Assembly: GCA_025363435.1 (NCBI GenBank)
Contig: JANYDY010000115.1
Location: 21,484 to 85,483 of the forward strand
Direction of reading: 5' to 3'
Source of the DNA: Betaproteobacteria bacterium
GTDB lineage: Bacteria; Pseudomonadota; Gammaproteobacteria; Burkholderiales; SG8-41
DNA length: 64,000 nt
In this document: in pieces, positions 29,217 through 38,543 of the stretch
Layout: each line of letters starts with the position of its first letter
Position numbering within the stretch: position 1 is the stretch's first letter
Position numbers and translations under genes: made by a program
The notes under the pieces: generated by a model
Told to the model about the DNA's origin: nothing
The model's database searches: none
The model's input: the letters and a program-made list of their open reading frames with translations, nothing else

Positions 29217-30290
29217 ATGGACAACCTCACGCATGCTCTGAGCGGCGCCCTGCTGGCGAAAGCGACTGCACCTGTCAGACCCGATCGCGGCAGTCCAAGC
29301 CTGGGCCAGCGCATGCTGGCGTGCACGATAGCGACCGGCGTGGTGCCGGATCTGGATTTCATCGCCGGTTATCTGTCGCCGCTCTCCTATCTGTTCTACC
29401 ACCGCGGCGTTTCGCACTCGTTCGTCATGCTGCCGCTGTGGGCAATACTGCTGGGCGCCCTGTGGTCGTGGCTGCAGGCAAGAAACCTGCGGCTGTGGCG
29501 CGACTACGCCGGAATTTTTGCGATGGGTATTGCCCTGCACATAACCGGCGACCTGATTACTTCGTATGGCACGCAGATTTTTGCACCGCTCTCGACCACG
29601 CGTTACGCGTTATCAACCACCTTCATCATTGATCTGTGGTTGATGGGTTTGCTGGCGGTCGGGCTGGTGATTGCAGTGAGTGCGCGCAATTCGCGTTGGC
29701 CTGCGGTGATTGCCTGTCTTGCTGTCGTCGGCTATATCGGATTTCAGTCGGTGCTGCGCGAGCGTGTGCTTGAATTCGGCGCAGCTTATGCGCGTGAGGC
29801 CGGTTTGCAAAATGCGCGGATACGCGCGTTGCCGAGCCCGTTGTCGCCATTCAACTGGGTGGCGATAGTGCAGCAACCGTCGGACCTGCGGTTTGCCTAT
29901 GTCAGTCTGTGGCGGGATAGTGCGCTGCCGCCACCCGGTGAAAATGCGGGTTTTTTCGAACGCGTCGGCGCGCCCTACCGGCCGCTTGCCGATGCGCAAT
30001 GGTCGGCACGTACTTTGTTTGGCGATGGCACCAACGCCGGCGAGCGTGCGATGATCGAAACGGCCTGGCGCGAGCCGGCGTTTGGATTTTTCCGCTGGTT
30101 TTCCGCTTATCCGATGTTTTATCGTATCGAACGAACGGGTGAAAGCGCGTGCGTATGGTTCGAAGATCTACGCTTTCAAACGCCGGGTCGCGCGACGGTG
30201 CCGTTTCGTTACGGTATGTGCCGCGAACGCGATGGCGCGTGGCAGGCGAATCAACTGCGGGACGACGGTAGCCGCACCTACGTCTACTGA
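29217..30290 (+). CDS. DUF457 membrane-bound metal-dependent hydrolase (YdjM/YbcI family)
   Basis: A 357-residue integral membrane protein. The N-terminus MDNLTHALSGALLAKA, the D-x-D in VVPDLDFIAG and the HRGVSHSF motif form the putative metal site of this family. About four to five membrane helices lie between 85 and 190, then a soluble C-terminal domain follows. The reaction is not known. It starts 24 bases after nfu and may be read from the suf operon by read-through, but need not share its function. Confidence 0.82.
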   Translation: MDNLTHALSGALLAKATAPVRPDRGSPSLGQRMLACTIATGVVPDLDFIAGYLSPLSYLFYHRGVSHSFVMLPLWAILLGALWSWLQARNLRLWRDYAGIFAMGIALHITGDLITSYGTQIFAPLSTTRYALSTTFIIDLWLMGLLAVGLVIAVSARNSRWPAVIACLAVVGYIGFQSVLRERVLEFGAAYAREAGLQNARIRALPSPLSPFNWVAIVQQPSDLRFAYVSLWRDSALPPPGENAGFFERVGAPYRPLADAQWSARTLFGDGTNAGERAMIETAWREPAFGFFRWFSAYPMFYRIERTGESACVWFEDLRFQTPGRATVPFRYGMCRERDGAWQANQLRDDGSRTYVY

Positions 30291-30292
30291 AT

Positions 30293-31123
30293 TCAGTTGA
30301 ACAGGTTCAAGACGCCGTCGAGTCCGACCCAGGTCAGAGCGTGTGTCGCCTGCGCGCGCACCACCGGCTTGGCGTGATAGGCGATGCCCACACCGGCCTC
30401 GCTCATGAATTTCAGATCGTTGGCGCCGTCGCCCATGCCGATGATCTGTTCTTTATTGATACCAAGTTCTTCGCGTTTTTCAATCAAGGCCTGTTTCTTG
30501 ACCTCCGCGTCGACTATTTCGCCAACGACTTTTCCGGTCAGCATGTCGTCGGCGATTTCCAGCATGTTGGAACGCGTGTAATCGAGCTGCAGGCGTTCGC
30601 AGATGCGTTCGGTAAAGAAGGTAAAGCCGCCGGAAACCAGCAGCGTTTTGATGTCGAGACGACGGAAGCGCGCAATCATGATTTCCGCGCCCGGCGACAG
30701 ACGTACGCGTTCGTCGTAAACACGCTTCAAGGCGCCGGCTTTGAGGCCTTTCAAAAGCGCGACGCGTTCGCGCAGGCTTTGCGGGTAATCGAGTTCGCCG
30801 CGCATGGCGGCGGCGGTGATCGCCGCGACCTGCGGTTTTAATCCCTGCATGTCGGCGATTTCGTCGATGCATTCGATCGTTATCAGCGTCGAATCCATAT
30901 CCATGACGGCAAGGCGTTGTTCGGCGAGGCGGCGTTCCGCCGGCACGAATGCGTAATCGAGTTTTTTTTCTTCGCAGAAAGGCGCGATGTCGACGTGCGC
31001 GGTGGCGTCGCGCAGGCGGAATGCCGAAGGTGTGATCGCTTCGATCGCTGCGGCGCCGGCGAGTTTGGCGAGGTGTTTCAGGTCCGGTGTGGCGATGTCG
31101 GCGCCTTGTATGATCAGATTCAT
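30293..31123 (-). CDS. serB: Phosphoserine phosphatase SerB
   Basis: HAD-superfamily enzyme for the last step of serine synthesis. Motif I is DMDSTLI (nucleophile and acid Asp), motif II LLVSGGFTFF, motif III with K and the GMGDGANDLKFM segment. An N-terminal ACT-like region (about 1-65) is present. Length is 276 residues. Its ATG overlaps the mfd stop by 4 bases. Confidence 0.95.
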   Translation of the reverse strand: MNLIIQGADIATPDLKHLAKLAGAAAIEAITPSAFRLRDATAHVDIAPFCEEKKLDYAFVPAERRLAEQRLAVMDMDSTLITIECIDEIADMQGLKPQVAAITAAAMRGELDYPQSLRERVALLKGLKAGALKRVYDERVRLSPGAEIMIARFRRLDIKTLLVSGGFTFFTERICERLQLDYTRSNMLEIADDMLTGKVVGEIVDAEVKKQALIEKREELGINKEQIIGMGDGANDLKFMSEAGVGIAYHAKPVVRAQATHALTWVGLDGVLNLFN

Positions 31124-34100
31124 CGTTTGCTCTTTACGGGTTCGGGTGGCGCAGCCAGTTCGGCGAACAGTTGCTTCACGCGTTCGACGCGTTCGGCCAC
31201 TTCATGCAGATCGGCTTCGACGCGCAGTTTATCCTGCCCGGCCAGCTTGTATCGTTTATTGCGATGGATCATTTGCATGACGCGTGCAGCGTCGATTGGC
31301 GGGTTCGGGATGAATTGCAGCTGTATGGACGATTCCGAGGCGTCGATACGCGCAATGCCGAGGGGTTTGCCGAGCAGCCGCAGGCGGTGGCTTTCGAGCA
31401 GTGTTCTGGCGTGTTCGGGCAGAAGGCCGAAGCGGTCGATCAGTTCTTCGTGCATACGATCGAGGTCGTCGGGGTTTTCGCAGTTGGCGAGCCGCTTGTA
31501 GAGCACCAGCCGCTCGTGCACGTCGTTGCAGTAGGCATCGGGCAACAGCGCCGGCGCATGCAGATTGATTTCGGTGGTCACCCCCAGGGGGGCGGCGAGG
31601 TCTGGCTCTTTGCCGAGCTTTAACGATTTGACCGCGGTGTCGAGCATGCTGCAATAGAGATTGAAGCCGACTTCCTGCATTTCGCCGGCCTGCGAATCGC
31701 CGAGCACTTCACCGGCGCCGCGGATTTCAAGGTCGTGCATGGCGAGGAAAAAGCCCGAACCGAGCTCTTCCATCAACTGAATCGCTTCCAGCCGCTTCTT
31801 TGCTTGTGAAGTGATTTCACCTTCGTCGGGCAAGAGCAAATAGGCATAGGCCTGGTGATGTGAGCGGCCGACGCGACCGCGCAACTGGTGCAGCTGTGCC
31901 AAACCGAACTTGTCGGCGCGATTGATAATGATGGTGTTGGCGGTCGGCACGTCGATGCCGGTTTCGATGATGGTAGTGCAGAGCAGAACATTGAAACGCT
32001 GCTGGTAGAAATCGCGCATCACCATTTCGAGTTCGCGCTCGCGCATCTGGCCATGTGCGATGCGGATGCGCGCCTCCGGCAAGAGGCGGACGAGGTTTTC
32101 CTCGGTCTGCCGCATCGTGTCGACGTCGTTGTGCAGAAAATAAATCTGCCCGCCGCGTTTGAGTTCGCGCAAGGCCGCTTCGCGGATCAGGCCTTTGCTG
32201 CTGCGCGACACGAATGTCTTAATGGCGAGCCGGCGCTGCGGCGCCGTCGCAATCACCGAAAAATCGCGCAGGCCTTCGAGCGCCATGCCGAGCGTGCGCG
32301 GAATCGGCGTGGCCGTCAGTGTTAGCACATCGACCTCGGCGCGTAAGGCTTTCAGGCGCTCTTTCTGGCGCACGCCGAAGCGGTGTTCCTCGTCGATGAT
32401 GACGAGGCCCAACTGACGGAATTTGATATCGCTTTGCAATAGCTTGTGCGTGCCGATGACGATATCGACCTTGCCTTCGCCGAGTGCGACCAGCGTCTCA
32501 TTGACCTCTTTCTGCGAACGAAAGCGCGACAGTTCGCCGATTTTGACCGGCCAGTCGGCGAAGCGGTCGGAGAAGGTGTTGAAGTGCTGTTCGGCCAGCA
32601 GGGTGGTCGGCACCAGCACCGCGACCTGTTTGCCTTCGTTGATGGCGACGAAGGCGGCGCGTAGCGCCACTTCGGTTTTGCCGAAACCGACGTCGCCGCA
32701 GATCAGGCGATCCATCGGTTTGCCCTGCTGCATGTCGTTTAGTGTCGCGTTGATGGCGGCGCGCTGATCCGGCGTTTCCTCGAAAGGAAAGGCTTCGCAG
32801 AAGGCGTCGTAGTCGTGTTGCACTAGATTGAAGGCATGGCCTTCGCGCGAAGCGCGTTGTGCATAGAGATTCAGCAACTCGGCGGCGGTGTCGCGCACGC
32901 GCGCGGCAGCTTTTTTCTTGGCTTTTTCCCACTGGCCGCTGCCGAGATCGTGCAGGGGTGCGGTTTCGGCCGGGCCACCGCTATAGCGACTGATCAGATG
33001 CAGTTGCGATACCGGCACATAGAGTTTGTCGCCGCGCGTATATTCGAGTGCAAGGAATTCAGTTTCGCCATCGCCGAAATCGAGGTTTTCAAGACCGAGG
33101 TAACGGCCAATACCGTGGCTTTCGTGCACCACCGGGTCGCCGACCTTGACCTCCGAGAGGTCGCGCAGCATGCCTTCGGCAGTAGTCTTGCGCGCTTCGC
33201 GTTCGCGCTTGGCGCGCACCTGCGAGGCGTAGAGTTCGTTTTCGGTGACGACGGCGAAACCGCGGGTATGAATAAAGCCGGTGGCGCAGGGCGCAACACC
33301 GATCATCAGTGCTTGCGTACTTTTTACGAACTCATCGAAACTCGCGCACGGCAGCGGCTTCAGGCCGTACTGGGCGAAATATTCGAGCATGGTCTCGCGG
33401 CGCCCGGCGGACTCGGCCAGCAGTAGTGTGCGGCCGCTGTAGCCATTGAGAAACGTTTTGAGTTGCGCGAGCGGATCGTTCGCTCTTCGATCAACAGCCA
33501 AATTTGGCAGGGCTGTGGTCTCACCCCCATCCCCGCCTTTCCCCTTCGAGGGGGAAGGCGTTTCCTTTGGCATATTGAGCGCGCGCGCGTCATTCCCTCC
33601 CCCTTGAGGGGGGAGGGCCAGGGTGGGGGTGGCAGCCGTCGAAATTTCAATGCGGGCAAAAGATTTGATTGCACCGAAGAAAGCATCGGCGGCAAGAAAC
33701 AGTTCGCGCGGCGCCAGCACCGGCTCGGCGCGGTTGCCGCCGAAGAGTTCGTAACGCGCCTGCGTATCCAGCCAGAACTGTTCAATTGCCGGCGCGACGT
33801 CACCGTGCAGGATGATCGTCGTGTTCTCCGGCAGATAGTCGGTCAGGATTGCGGTGTTCTCGAAGAACAGCGGCAGGAAGTATTCGATGCCGGCGGGTGC
33901 GATGCCGTTGCTGACGTCTTTGTAGAGCCTGGAGCGCGATGCGTCGCCGTCGATGCGCGCGCGGAAGTTGCGGCGGAACATGGTCTGGCCGTCTTCGTCG
34001 AGCGGAAACTCGCGTGCCGGCAGCAGGCGCACTTCCGGCACCTTGTAAATGCTGCGCTGGGTGTCGACGTCGAAGCTGCGGATCGATTCGATCTGGTCGT

Positions 34101-34665
34101 CGAAGAGATCGATGCGGTAAGGCAGTGCGCTGCCCATCGGGAATAGATCGATGATGCCGCCGCGGAAACTGTATTCGCCGGGCGTGAGCACCTGCTTGAC
34201 GTGGCTGTAGCCGGCGATGGTCAATTGCTTGCGCAGTTCGTCGCCGGCGAGTTTTTCGCCCTGTTTGAAAAAGAAAGTGCGCGCGGCGAGATATTCGTTC
34301 GGCATCAAGCGATAAAGTGCAGTGGTGACCGGCACGATCGCGACGTCGAAGGTCTGCTGCGTGATTTGGTACAGCGTGGCGAGGCGCTCGGAGACCAGAT
34401 CCTGATGTGGCGAGAAATGATCGTAGGGCAGGGTTTCCCAGTCCGGCAGCAGATGCACTTTCAGTGCCGGATTGAAGAAGGGAATCTCTTCGAGCAGCCG
34501 TTGCGCGTCGGCGGCGGTGCCGGTAATCACGGCGAGCGGGCGCACCCTACCCGCCAGTTCGGCGATCGCGAGCGCGTCGGCCGAGCCGTGGAGCGGGCCC
34601 GCGCTGCCCTTGTGGCCGCGCGGCAATGCTTCCATCAACATTCTGTATGCTGCAGGTTGTTTCAA
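31120..34665 (-). CDS. mfd: Transcription-repair coupling factor Mfd
   Basis: Translocase that removes stalled RNA polymerase and recruits UvrA. Visible parts are the N-terminal UvrB-like domain, the RNA polymerase interaction domain (EVKVGDPVVHESHGIGRYLGL), the RecG-like helicase with Walker A GDVGFGKTE, DEEH, TATPIPRT and the QLRGRVGRS motif, and the C-terminal D7 domain. At 1,181 residues it is longer than E. coli Mfd (1,148). Much of the excess is a stretch at about residues 342-382 encoded by palindromic repeat DNA (see repeat entry). It lies in a minus-strand run amrB-amrA-amrS-mfd-serB. Confidence 0.97.
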   Translation of the reverse strand: MKQPAAYRMLMEALPRGHKGSAGPLHGSADALAIAELAGRVRPLAVITGTAADAQRLLEEIPFFNPALKVHLLPDWETLPYDHFSPHQDLVSERLATLYQITQQTFDVAIVPVTTALYRLMPNEYLAARTFFFKQGEKLAGDELRKQLTIAGYSHVKQVLTPGEYSFRGGIIDLFPMGSALPYRIDLFDDQIESIRSFDVDTQRSIYKVPEVRLLPAREFPLDEDGQTMFRRNFRARIDGDASRSRLYKDVSNGIAPAGIEYFLPLFFENTAILTDYLPENTTIILHGDVAPAIEQFWLDTQARYELFGGNRAEPVLAPRELFLAADAFFGAIKSFARIEISTAATPTLALPPQGGGNDARALNMPKETPSPSKGKGGDGGETTALPNLAVDRRANDPLAQLKTFLNGYSGRTLLLAESAGRRETMLEYFAQYGLKPLPCASFDEFVKSTQALMIGVAPCATGFIHTRGFAVVTENELYASQVRAKREREARKTTAEGMLRDLSEVKVGDPVVHESHGIGRYLGLENLDFGDGETEFLALEYTRGDKLYVPVSQLHLISRYSGGPAETAPLHDLGSGQWEKAKKKAAARVRDTAAELLNLYAQRASREGHAFNLVQHDYDAFCEAFPFEETPDQRAAINATLNDMQQGKPMDRLICGDVGFGKTEVALRAAFVAINEGKQVAVLVPTTLLAEQHFNTFSDRFADWPVKIGELSRFRSQKEVNETLVALGEGKVDIVIGTHKLLQSDIKFRQLGLVIIDEEHRFGVRQKERLKALRAEVDVLTLTATPIPRTLGMALEGLRDFSVIATAPQRRLAIKTFVSRSSKGLIREAALRELKRGGQIYFLHNDVDTMRQTEENLVRLLPEARIRIAHGQMRERELEMVMRDFYQQRFNVLLCTTIIETGIDVPTANTIIINRADKFGLAQLHQLRGRVGRSHHQAYAYLLLPDEGEITSQAKKRLEAIQLMEELGSGFFLAMHDLEIRGAGEVLGDSQAGEMQEVGFNLYCSMLDTAVKSLKLGKEPDLAAPLGVTTEINLHAPALLPDAYCNDVHERLVLYKRLANCENPDDLDRMHEELIDRFGLLPEHARTLLESHRLRLLGKPLGIARIDASESSIQLQFIPNPPIDAARVMQMIHRNKRYKLAGQDKLRVEADLHEVAERVERVKQLFAELAAPPEPVKSKR
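33520..33634. repeat. Inverted pair of REP-like palindromes inserted in frame inside mfd
   Basis: Two related units in opposite orientation. The left unit has stem CCTTTCCCC/GGGGGAAGG around TTCGA at about 33535-33558. The right unit has CCCTCCCCC/GGGGGGAGGG around TTGA at about 33595-33619. Each is bordered by a CACCCCCA or TGGGGGTG end facing outward. Translated, they give TPTLALPPQGGG and TPSPSKGKGGDGG, peptides typical of such elements in proteobacterial genes. Confidence 0.8.
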
Positions 34666-34701
34666 AAAAGGCGCAATTATACCGGCGTTTGCGTCAGGTA
34701 T

Positions 34702-35775
34702 TTACCGGTGCCGGTTGATTGCGATCGGGATACGCTGGCGCCCGAACTGTCCGTTGAATAGTGCAAACGCGCCGGCAATCGTCGTTGCGCAGTGCGGGCA
34801 TTTCGCTTCCGGCGTGACTTCATGTGATTCGATCCGGTGCCAGTCGCGCACGATCAGCGCGGCGCGGCATTGCGGACAGAACGTCGTGCCGCCTTCAGTG
34901 TCGTGCACGTTGCCGGTGTAGACGTAATGCAGGCCGGCATCGAGCGCGATTTTTCTCGAGCGCGTCAATGTTGCCGGCGGCGTCGGCGGCAGGTCGTTCA
35001 TTTTGTAGTCGGGATGAAAGGCGGTGAAATGCAGCGGCACGTCGGGGCCGAGTTCTTTCATGATCCACGCGCTCATCGCGGCGATTTCTTCGGGCGAGTC
35101 GTTTTTACCTGGAATCAGCAGCGTGGTGATTTCGAACCACACCTTCGTCTCGTGTTTGAGATAGACCAGCGTGTCGAGCACCGGCTGCAAATGCGCGCCG
35201 CAGAGCTTGAAATAGAACTCGTCGGTGAACGCTTTCAGATCGACGTTGGCGGCGTCGATTTTCGAATAGAAGTCGCGGCGCGGTGCGTCGTGCATGTAGC
35301 CGGCGGTGACCGCGACCGTTTTCACGCCGCGCGCGTGGCAGGCGTCGGCGACGTCCATTGCGTATTCAGCGAAAATTACCGGGTCGTTGTAGGTGAAGGC
35401 GACGCTCTTGCAACCACCGTCGACCGCCGCCTGCGCGATCGCCTCGGGCGAAGCCTGGTCAGCGAGCCGGTCCATGTCTTTTGATTTGCTGATGTCCCAG
35501 TTCTGGCAGAACTTGCAGGCGAGGTTGCAGCCGGCGGTGCCGAACGACAGCACGCTGGAACCGGGATAAAAATGATTCAGCGGTTTTTTTTCGATCGGGT
35601 CGATGCAGAAACCCGACGAGCGGCCGTAGGTGGTCAGCATCATCCAGTCGCCCACGCGCTCGCGCACGAAGCAGGCGCCGCGCTGGCCGTCGTGCAATTT
35701 GCAGTCGCGCGGACAGAGGTCGCATTGCATGCGGCCGTCGGCGAGCAGATGCCACCAGCGTCCGGCGTAACTCAT
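34702..35775 (-). CDS. amrS: AmmeMemoRadiSam system radical SAM enzyme
   Basis: Radical SAM protein of the AMMECR1/MEMO1/radical-SAM triad. The cluster motif is CNLACKFCQNW (C-x3-C-x2-C). Extra cysteines at the N-terminus (CDLCPRDCKL, ACFVRE) and a C-terminal CPQC...CPHC zinc-like pair are also seen. Length is 357 residues from the ATG at 35775 (MSYAGRWWHL); an in-frame extension to 35901 overlaps amrA and is not supported. It follows amrA by 4 bases. The reaction of this system was not established to my knowledge. Confidence 0.9.
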   Translation of the reverse strand: MSYAGRWWHLLADGRMQCDLCPRDCKLHDGQRGACFVRERVGDWMMLTTYGRSSGFCIDPIEKKPLNHFYPGSSVLSFGTAGCNLACKFCQNWDISKSKDMDRLADQASPEAIAQAAVDGGCKSVAFTYNDPVIFAEYAMDVADACHARGVKTVAVTAGYMHDAPRRDFYSKIDAANVDLKAFTDEFYFKLCGAHLQPVLDTLVYLKHETKVWFEITTLLIPGKNDSPEEIAAMSAWIMKELGPDVPLHFTAFHPDYKMNDLPPTPPATLTRSRKIALDAGLHYVYTGNVHDTEGGTTFCPQCRAALIVRDWHRIESHEVTPEAKCPHCATTIAGAFALFNGQFGRQRIPIAINRHR

Positions 35776-35779
35776 GGCA

Positions 35780-36382
35780 TTAGTCGTCTTCGCGAAACTT
35801 GCTGACGGTGTAACGCGAGAGTTTGACCGCAGGGTCCCAGAAATCAGGCGGCAGGCCGCCTTTGTACTTGAGATTGCCCATGAAGACGCTGGCGTCGGCA
35901 AACTCTTCCCACACTTGCGGCAGGAAGGTGCTGCGGTGATGGCCGTACTCGAAAATCACGCCGTCGATGCCGGGGCGTAGTTGTGCCAGCGCGTCGGCTT
36001 CGTCGCGCCATTGCATCAGCGCCACTGCTGAGAGCACGGAAACTTCGACTTTTATGCCGGAAAATTCCTCCGCGGTCAGTGCTTTAAAACGCGGGTCACG
36101 GAATGCTGCAGCGAGCGCATTGGCGCGTACGTCCTCGCCCAGCGCGCGATGCGCTTCCAGCGTGCCGATGCAGCCGCGCAGCTTGCCGGCCAGCGTCAGC
36201 GTGACGAAGCAAGCGCCGGTCGCCTGCAGCCGCGCGGCATCAGTTGCAGGTGTGGTCGCCAGTTTTAGCTGCGATGCGATGGCGTTACGTGCCATTGCTA
36301 GAAGCACTTTTCCGGCATCGGCCGGCAATATATCCGCGCTTTGCATTTGCGCCATCGCCAGCGCGCCGATATCAGTGGACAT
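35780..36382 (-). CDS. amrA: AmmeMemoRadiSam system protein A (AMMECR1 domain)
   Basis: A 200-residue AMMECR1-fold protein with the hallmark motif LRGCIGTLEA (about 83-92) and a conserved FRDPRF segment. The ATG at 36382 has AAGGAG at good spacing (upstream AAGGAGCAAC). It overlaps amrB by 11 bases and precedes amrS by 4 bases, so all three are one operon. Confidence 0.93.
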   Translation of the reverse strand: MSTDIGALAMAQMQSADILPADAGKVLLAMARNAIASQLKLATTPATDAARLQATGACFVTLTLAGKLRGCIGTLEAHRALGEDVRANALAAAFRDPRFKALTAEEFSGIKVEVSVLSAVALMQWRDEADALAQLRPGIDGVIFEYGHHRSTFLPQVWEEFADASVFMGNLKYKGGLPPDFWDPAVKLSRYTVSKFREDD

Positions 36383-37193
36383 GTTGCTCCTTGTTATCTT
36401 CAGAGCAGAATACAAAGGCGCCGTAGCCGACAACACGCTGACGGTCGCCGGCAGTGTCGCCTGAATTGCGCAGATCGATCAGGTCCGGGGTCAGGTGGTG
36501 ACGGCGCGCGGCGAGGGCGAGCCCGTTGACCGGCGTGCCACCGCAGGCCTGAGTGTGCGTAACGTCGCTGCGCATGTCGAGTATGGCCTGCGCGGTAGCA
36601 CGGTCGAGCGCTTGCGCTTCAGCGTAATTCAGATAGTGCGACAGATCAGAGCTGACCACGATCAGCGTCTCTGCACCGCCCCATAGCGTATCGATGACCT
36701 GCGCAACTTCTTCGGCACTGGCGTCGCCCACCGCCAGCGGTACCACGGTAAAGTCGGCGAGTGCCGATTGCAGAAAGGGCAGATGCACTTCGAGAGAATG
36801 TTCTTCAGCGTGGGCGGCACCGTTAACGCACACCTGCGGCAGCAACGACAACGCGGCATGTGCCTTGGCATCCACCATAAGGTTGCCGAGCGGCGTTGCC
36901 AGCATGCTTGCGGCCGGCAGTGCGAGTCCGCGTATGGCGACGCGATGCACCGGCCCCAGCAGCACGACGCGTTTGATGCGGTCGCGCGCGGGCGCCAGTC
37001 GTGCATAAGCTGCTGCGGCGACAGGGCCCGAATAAATATAGCCGGCGTGCGGCGCAATGATGGCCTTGGGCACCGGTTTGGCGCGCGCGGCGGGTTCGGC
37101 AGCGGCCAGCATCGCTTCAACCTCGCGGCGCAGTTCGGCGGCGGCGGACGGATAAAAAAGTCCGGCGACTGTGGGCGGGCGGACGTTGATCAT
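36372..37193 (-). CDS. amrB: AmmeMemoRadiSam system protein B (MEMO1 family)
   Basis: MEMO1-like protein structurally related to class III extradiol dioxygenases. The metal-site histidines lie in APHAGYIYSG (about 46-55), GPVHRV and EEHSLEVHLPFL, with SSDLSHYLNY near the C-terminus. Length is 273 residues from the ATG at 37193, preceded by GAGGAGC. First gene of the amr operon. Confidence 0.93.
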   Translation of the reverse strand: MINVRPPTVAGLFYPSAAAELRREVEAMLAAAEPAARAKPVPKAIIAPHAGYIYSGPVAAAAYARLAPARDRIKRVVLLGPVHRVAIRGLALPAASMLATPLGNLMVDAKAHAALSLLPQVCVNGAAHAEEHSLEVHLPFLQSALADFTVVPLAVGDASAEEVAQVIDTLWGGAETLIVVSSDLSHYLNYAEAQALDRATAQAILDMRSDVTHTQACGGTPVNGLALAARRHHLTPDLIDLRNSGDTAGDRQRVVGYGAFVFCSEDNKEQHVH

Positions 37194-37258
37194 GGAATGC
37201 TCCTCGCGGTTTATGCGGGACGTCGCGCGTAATATCAATTGCGGCGCACAGGATGGTG

Positions 37259-37285
37259 ATTATAGTCCCGCCCGAGACGCGTCAA
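37259..37285 (-). promoter_or_regulatory. Possible promoter for the amr operon
   Basis: On the minus strand TTGACG (37285-37280) and TATAAT (37264-37259) are separated by 15 bases. The -10 is perfect but the spacer is short. It lies about 65 bases before the amrB ATG. Confidence 0.4.
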
Positions 37286-37346
37286 CATGGCGCCGGTGCG
37301 CATAACAACTGCTGGTACAATCGTGCGGGTTACCCTTTTATTTCTT

Positions 37347-38045
37347 ATGCCAAAATTTTTCGCTCTCGTTCCGGCCGCCGGCAGCGGTGCGCGCATGGCT
37401 GCCGCCCGGCCCAAGCAATACCTGACGCTGGCCGGCAAACCGCTGCTCTATCACACGCTGAAACAACTCTGCGCCGGCGCCGATATCGAACGCGTGTTCG
37501 TGGTGCTCGCCGCGGGCGACGATTTTTATGCGCAGCAGGACTGGCAACCGTTTGCCGGCAAACTCGAACCGCTGTATTGCGGCGGCGCAACCCGCGCAGC
37601 GAGCGTATTCAACGGCCTCCTGGCGGTGCGTGATCTGGTCGCAGCCGACGACTGGGTGCTGGTGCACGATGCGGTCAGACCCTGCCTGCCCGCTGCCGCG
37701 CTTGAGCGCTTGATTACAACACTGCGTGACGATGCGGCAGGCGGTCTGCTCGCCCTGCCGGTGGTGGATACGATCAAGCGCGCCGATGGCGAGGGCCGGG
37801 TCGCACAAACAGAATCGCGCGATGCGCTGTGGCAGGCGCAGACGCCGCAGATGTTTCGTTATCGCGTGCTGCTCGAAGCGCTGCGCGCAATCGACCCCGT
37901 AGCGGCAACCGACGAAGCAAGTGCGATCGAACGCATGGGTATGCGGCCGCGGCTGGTGATGGGGGACACGCGCAACCTCAAGGTCACGTATCCTCACGAC
38001 CTTGAACTCGCTGCACTCATTCTGAAAAGCATGGAGAACGTATGA
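37347..38045 (+). CDS. ispD: 2-C-methyl-D-erythritol 4-phosphate cytidylyltransferase
   Basis: Third-step enzyme of the MEP isoprenoid pathway. The nucleotide-binding [20 protein letters not shown] opening (given in part: [15 protein letters not shown]), [10 protein letters not shown] and the C-terminal ERMG...[13 protein letters not shown] motif are intact. Length is 232 residues from the ATG at 37347. Its stop overlaps the ispF start by 4 bases. Confidence 0.96.
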   Translation: MPKFFALVPAAGSGARMAAARPKQYLTLAGKPLLYHTLKQLCAGADIERVFVVLAAGDDFYAQQDWQPFAGKLEPLYCGGATRAASVFNGLLAVRDLVAADDWVLVHDAVRPCLPAAALERLITTLRDDAAGGLLALPVVDTIKRADGEGRVAQTESRDALWQAQTPQMFRYRVLLEALRAIDPVAATDEASAIERMGMRPRLVMGDTRNLKVTYPHDLELAALILKSMENV

Positions 38046-38533
38046 GAATCGGTCAGGGCTTTGACGCGCATGCACTGGTTGACGGCCGCCGCCTCGTCAT
38101 CGGCGGCGTGACTATTCCGCATCCGCGCGGTCTCGACGGGCATTCCGACGCCGACGTGCTGTTGCATGCGATTTGCGACGCCTTGATCGGTGCTGCCGCG
38201 CTCGGCGATATCGGTCGCCATTTTCCCGACAGCGATCCGCAATACAAAGGCGTCGATAGTCGCAAGCTGCTGCGCGCAACGGCGGCGCTGCTGGCCAAAC
38301 ATGGCTGGAGTCTGCTCAATCTTGACGCCACCATCATCGCGCAGGAGCCGCGCATGGCGCCGCATGTGCCGGCAATGATCACCAACATCGCTGTCGATCT
38401 CGGTGTGCCGGAAGGCAGCATCAGCGTCAAGGCGAAGACCACCGAGAAACTCGGTTTCACCGGCCGCGGCGAAGGCATTGCCGCCGAAGCGATTGCCTTG
38501 ATCGCACCGCTGGCGGCGGGCGTTCCCGGGTAA
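38042..38533 (+). CDS. ispF: 2-C-methyl-D-erythritol 2,4-cyclodiphosphate synthase
   Basis: Makes the cyclic diphosphate in the MEP pathway. The zinc-site motif GQGFDAHAL and the [17 protein letters not shown] stretch, HFPDSDP and [13 protein letters not shown] are canonical. Length is 163 residues. Coupled to ispD, the usual order in proteobacteria. Confidence 0.97.
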   Translation: MRIGQGFDAHALVDGRRLVIGGVTIPHPRGLDGHSDADVLLHAICDALIGAAALGDIGRHFPDSDPQYKGVDSRKLLRATAALLAKHGWSLLNLDATIIAQEPRMAPHVPAMITNIAVDLGVPEGSISVKAKTTEKLGFTGRGEGIAAEAIALIAPLAAGVPG

Positions 38534-38543
38534 GCGGCTGACC

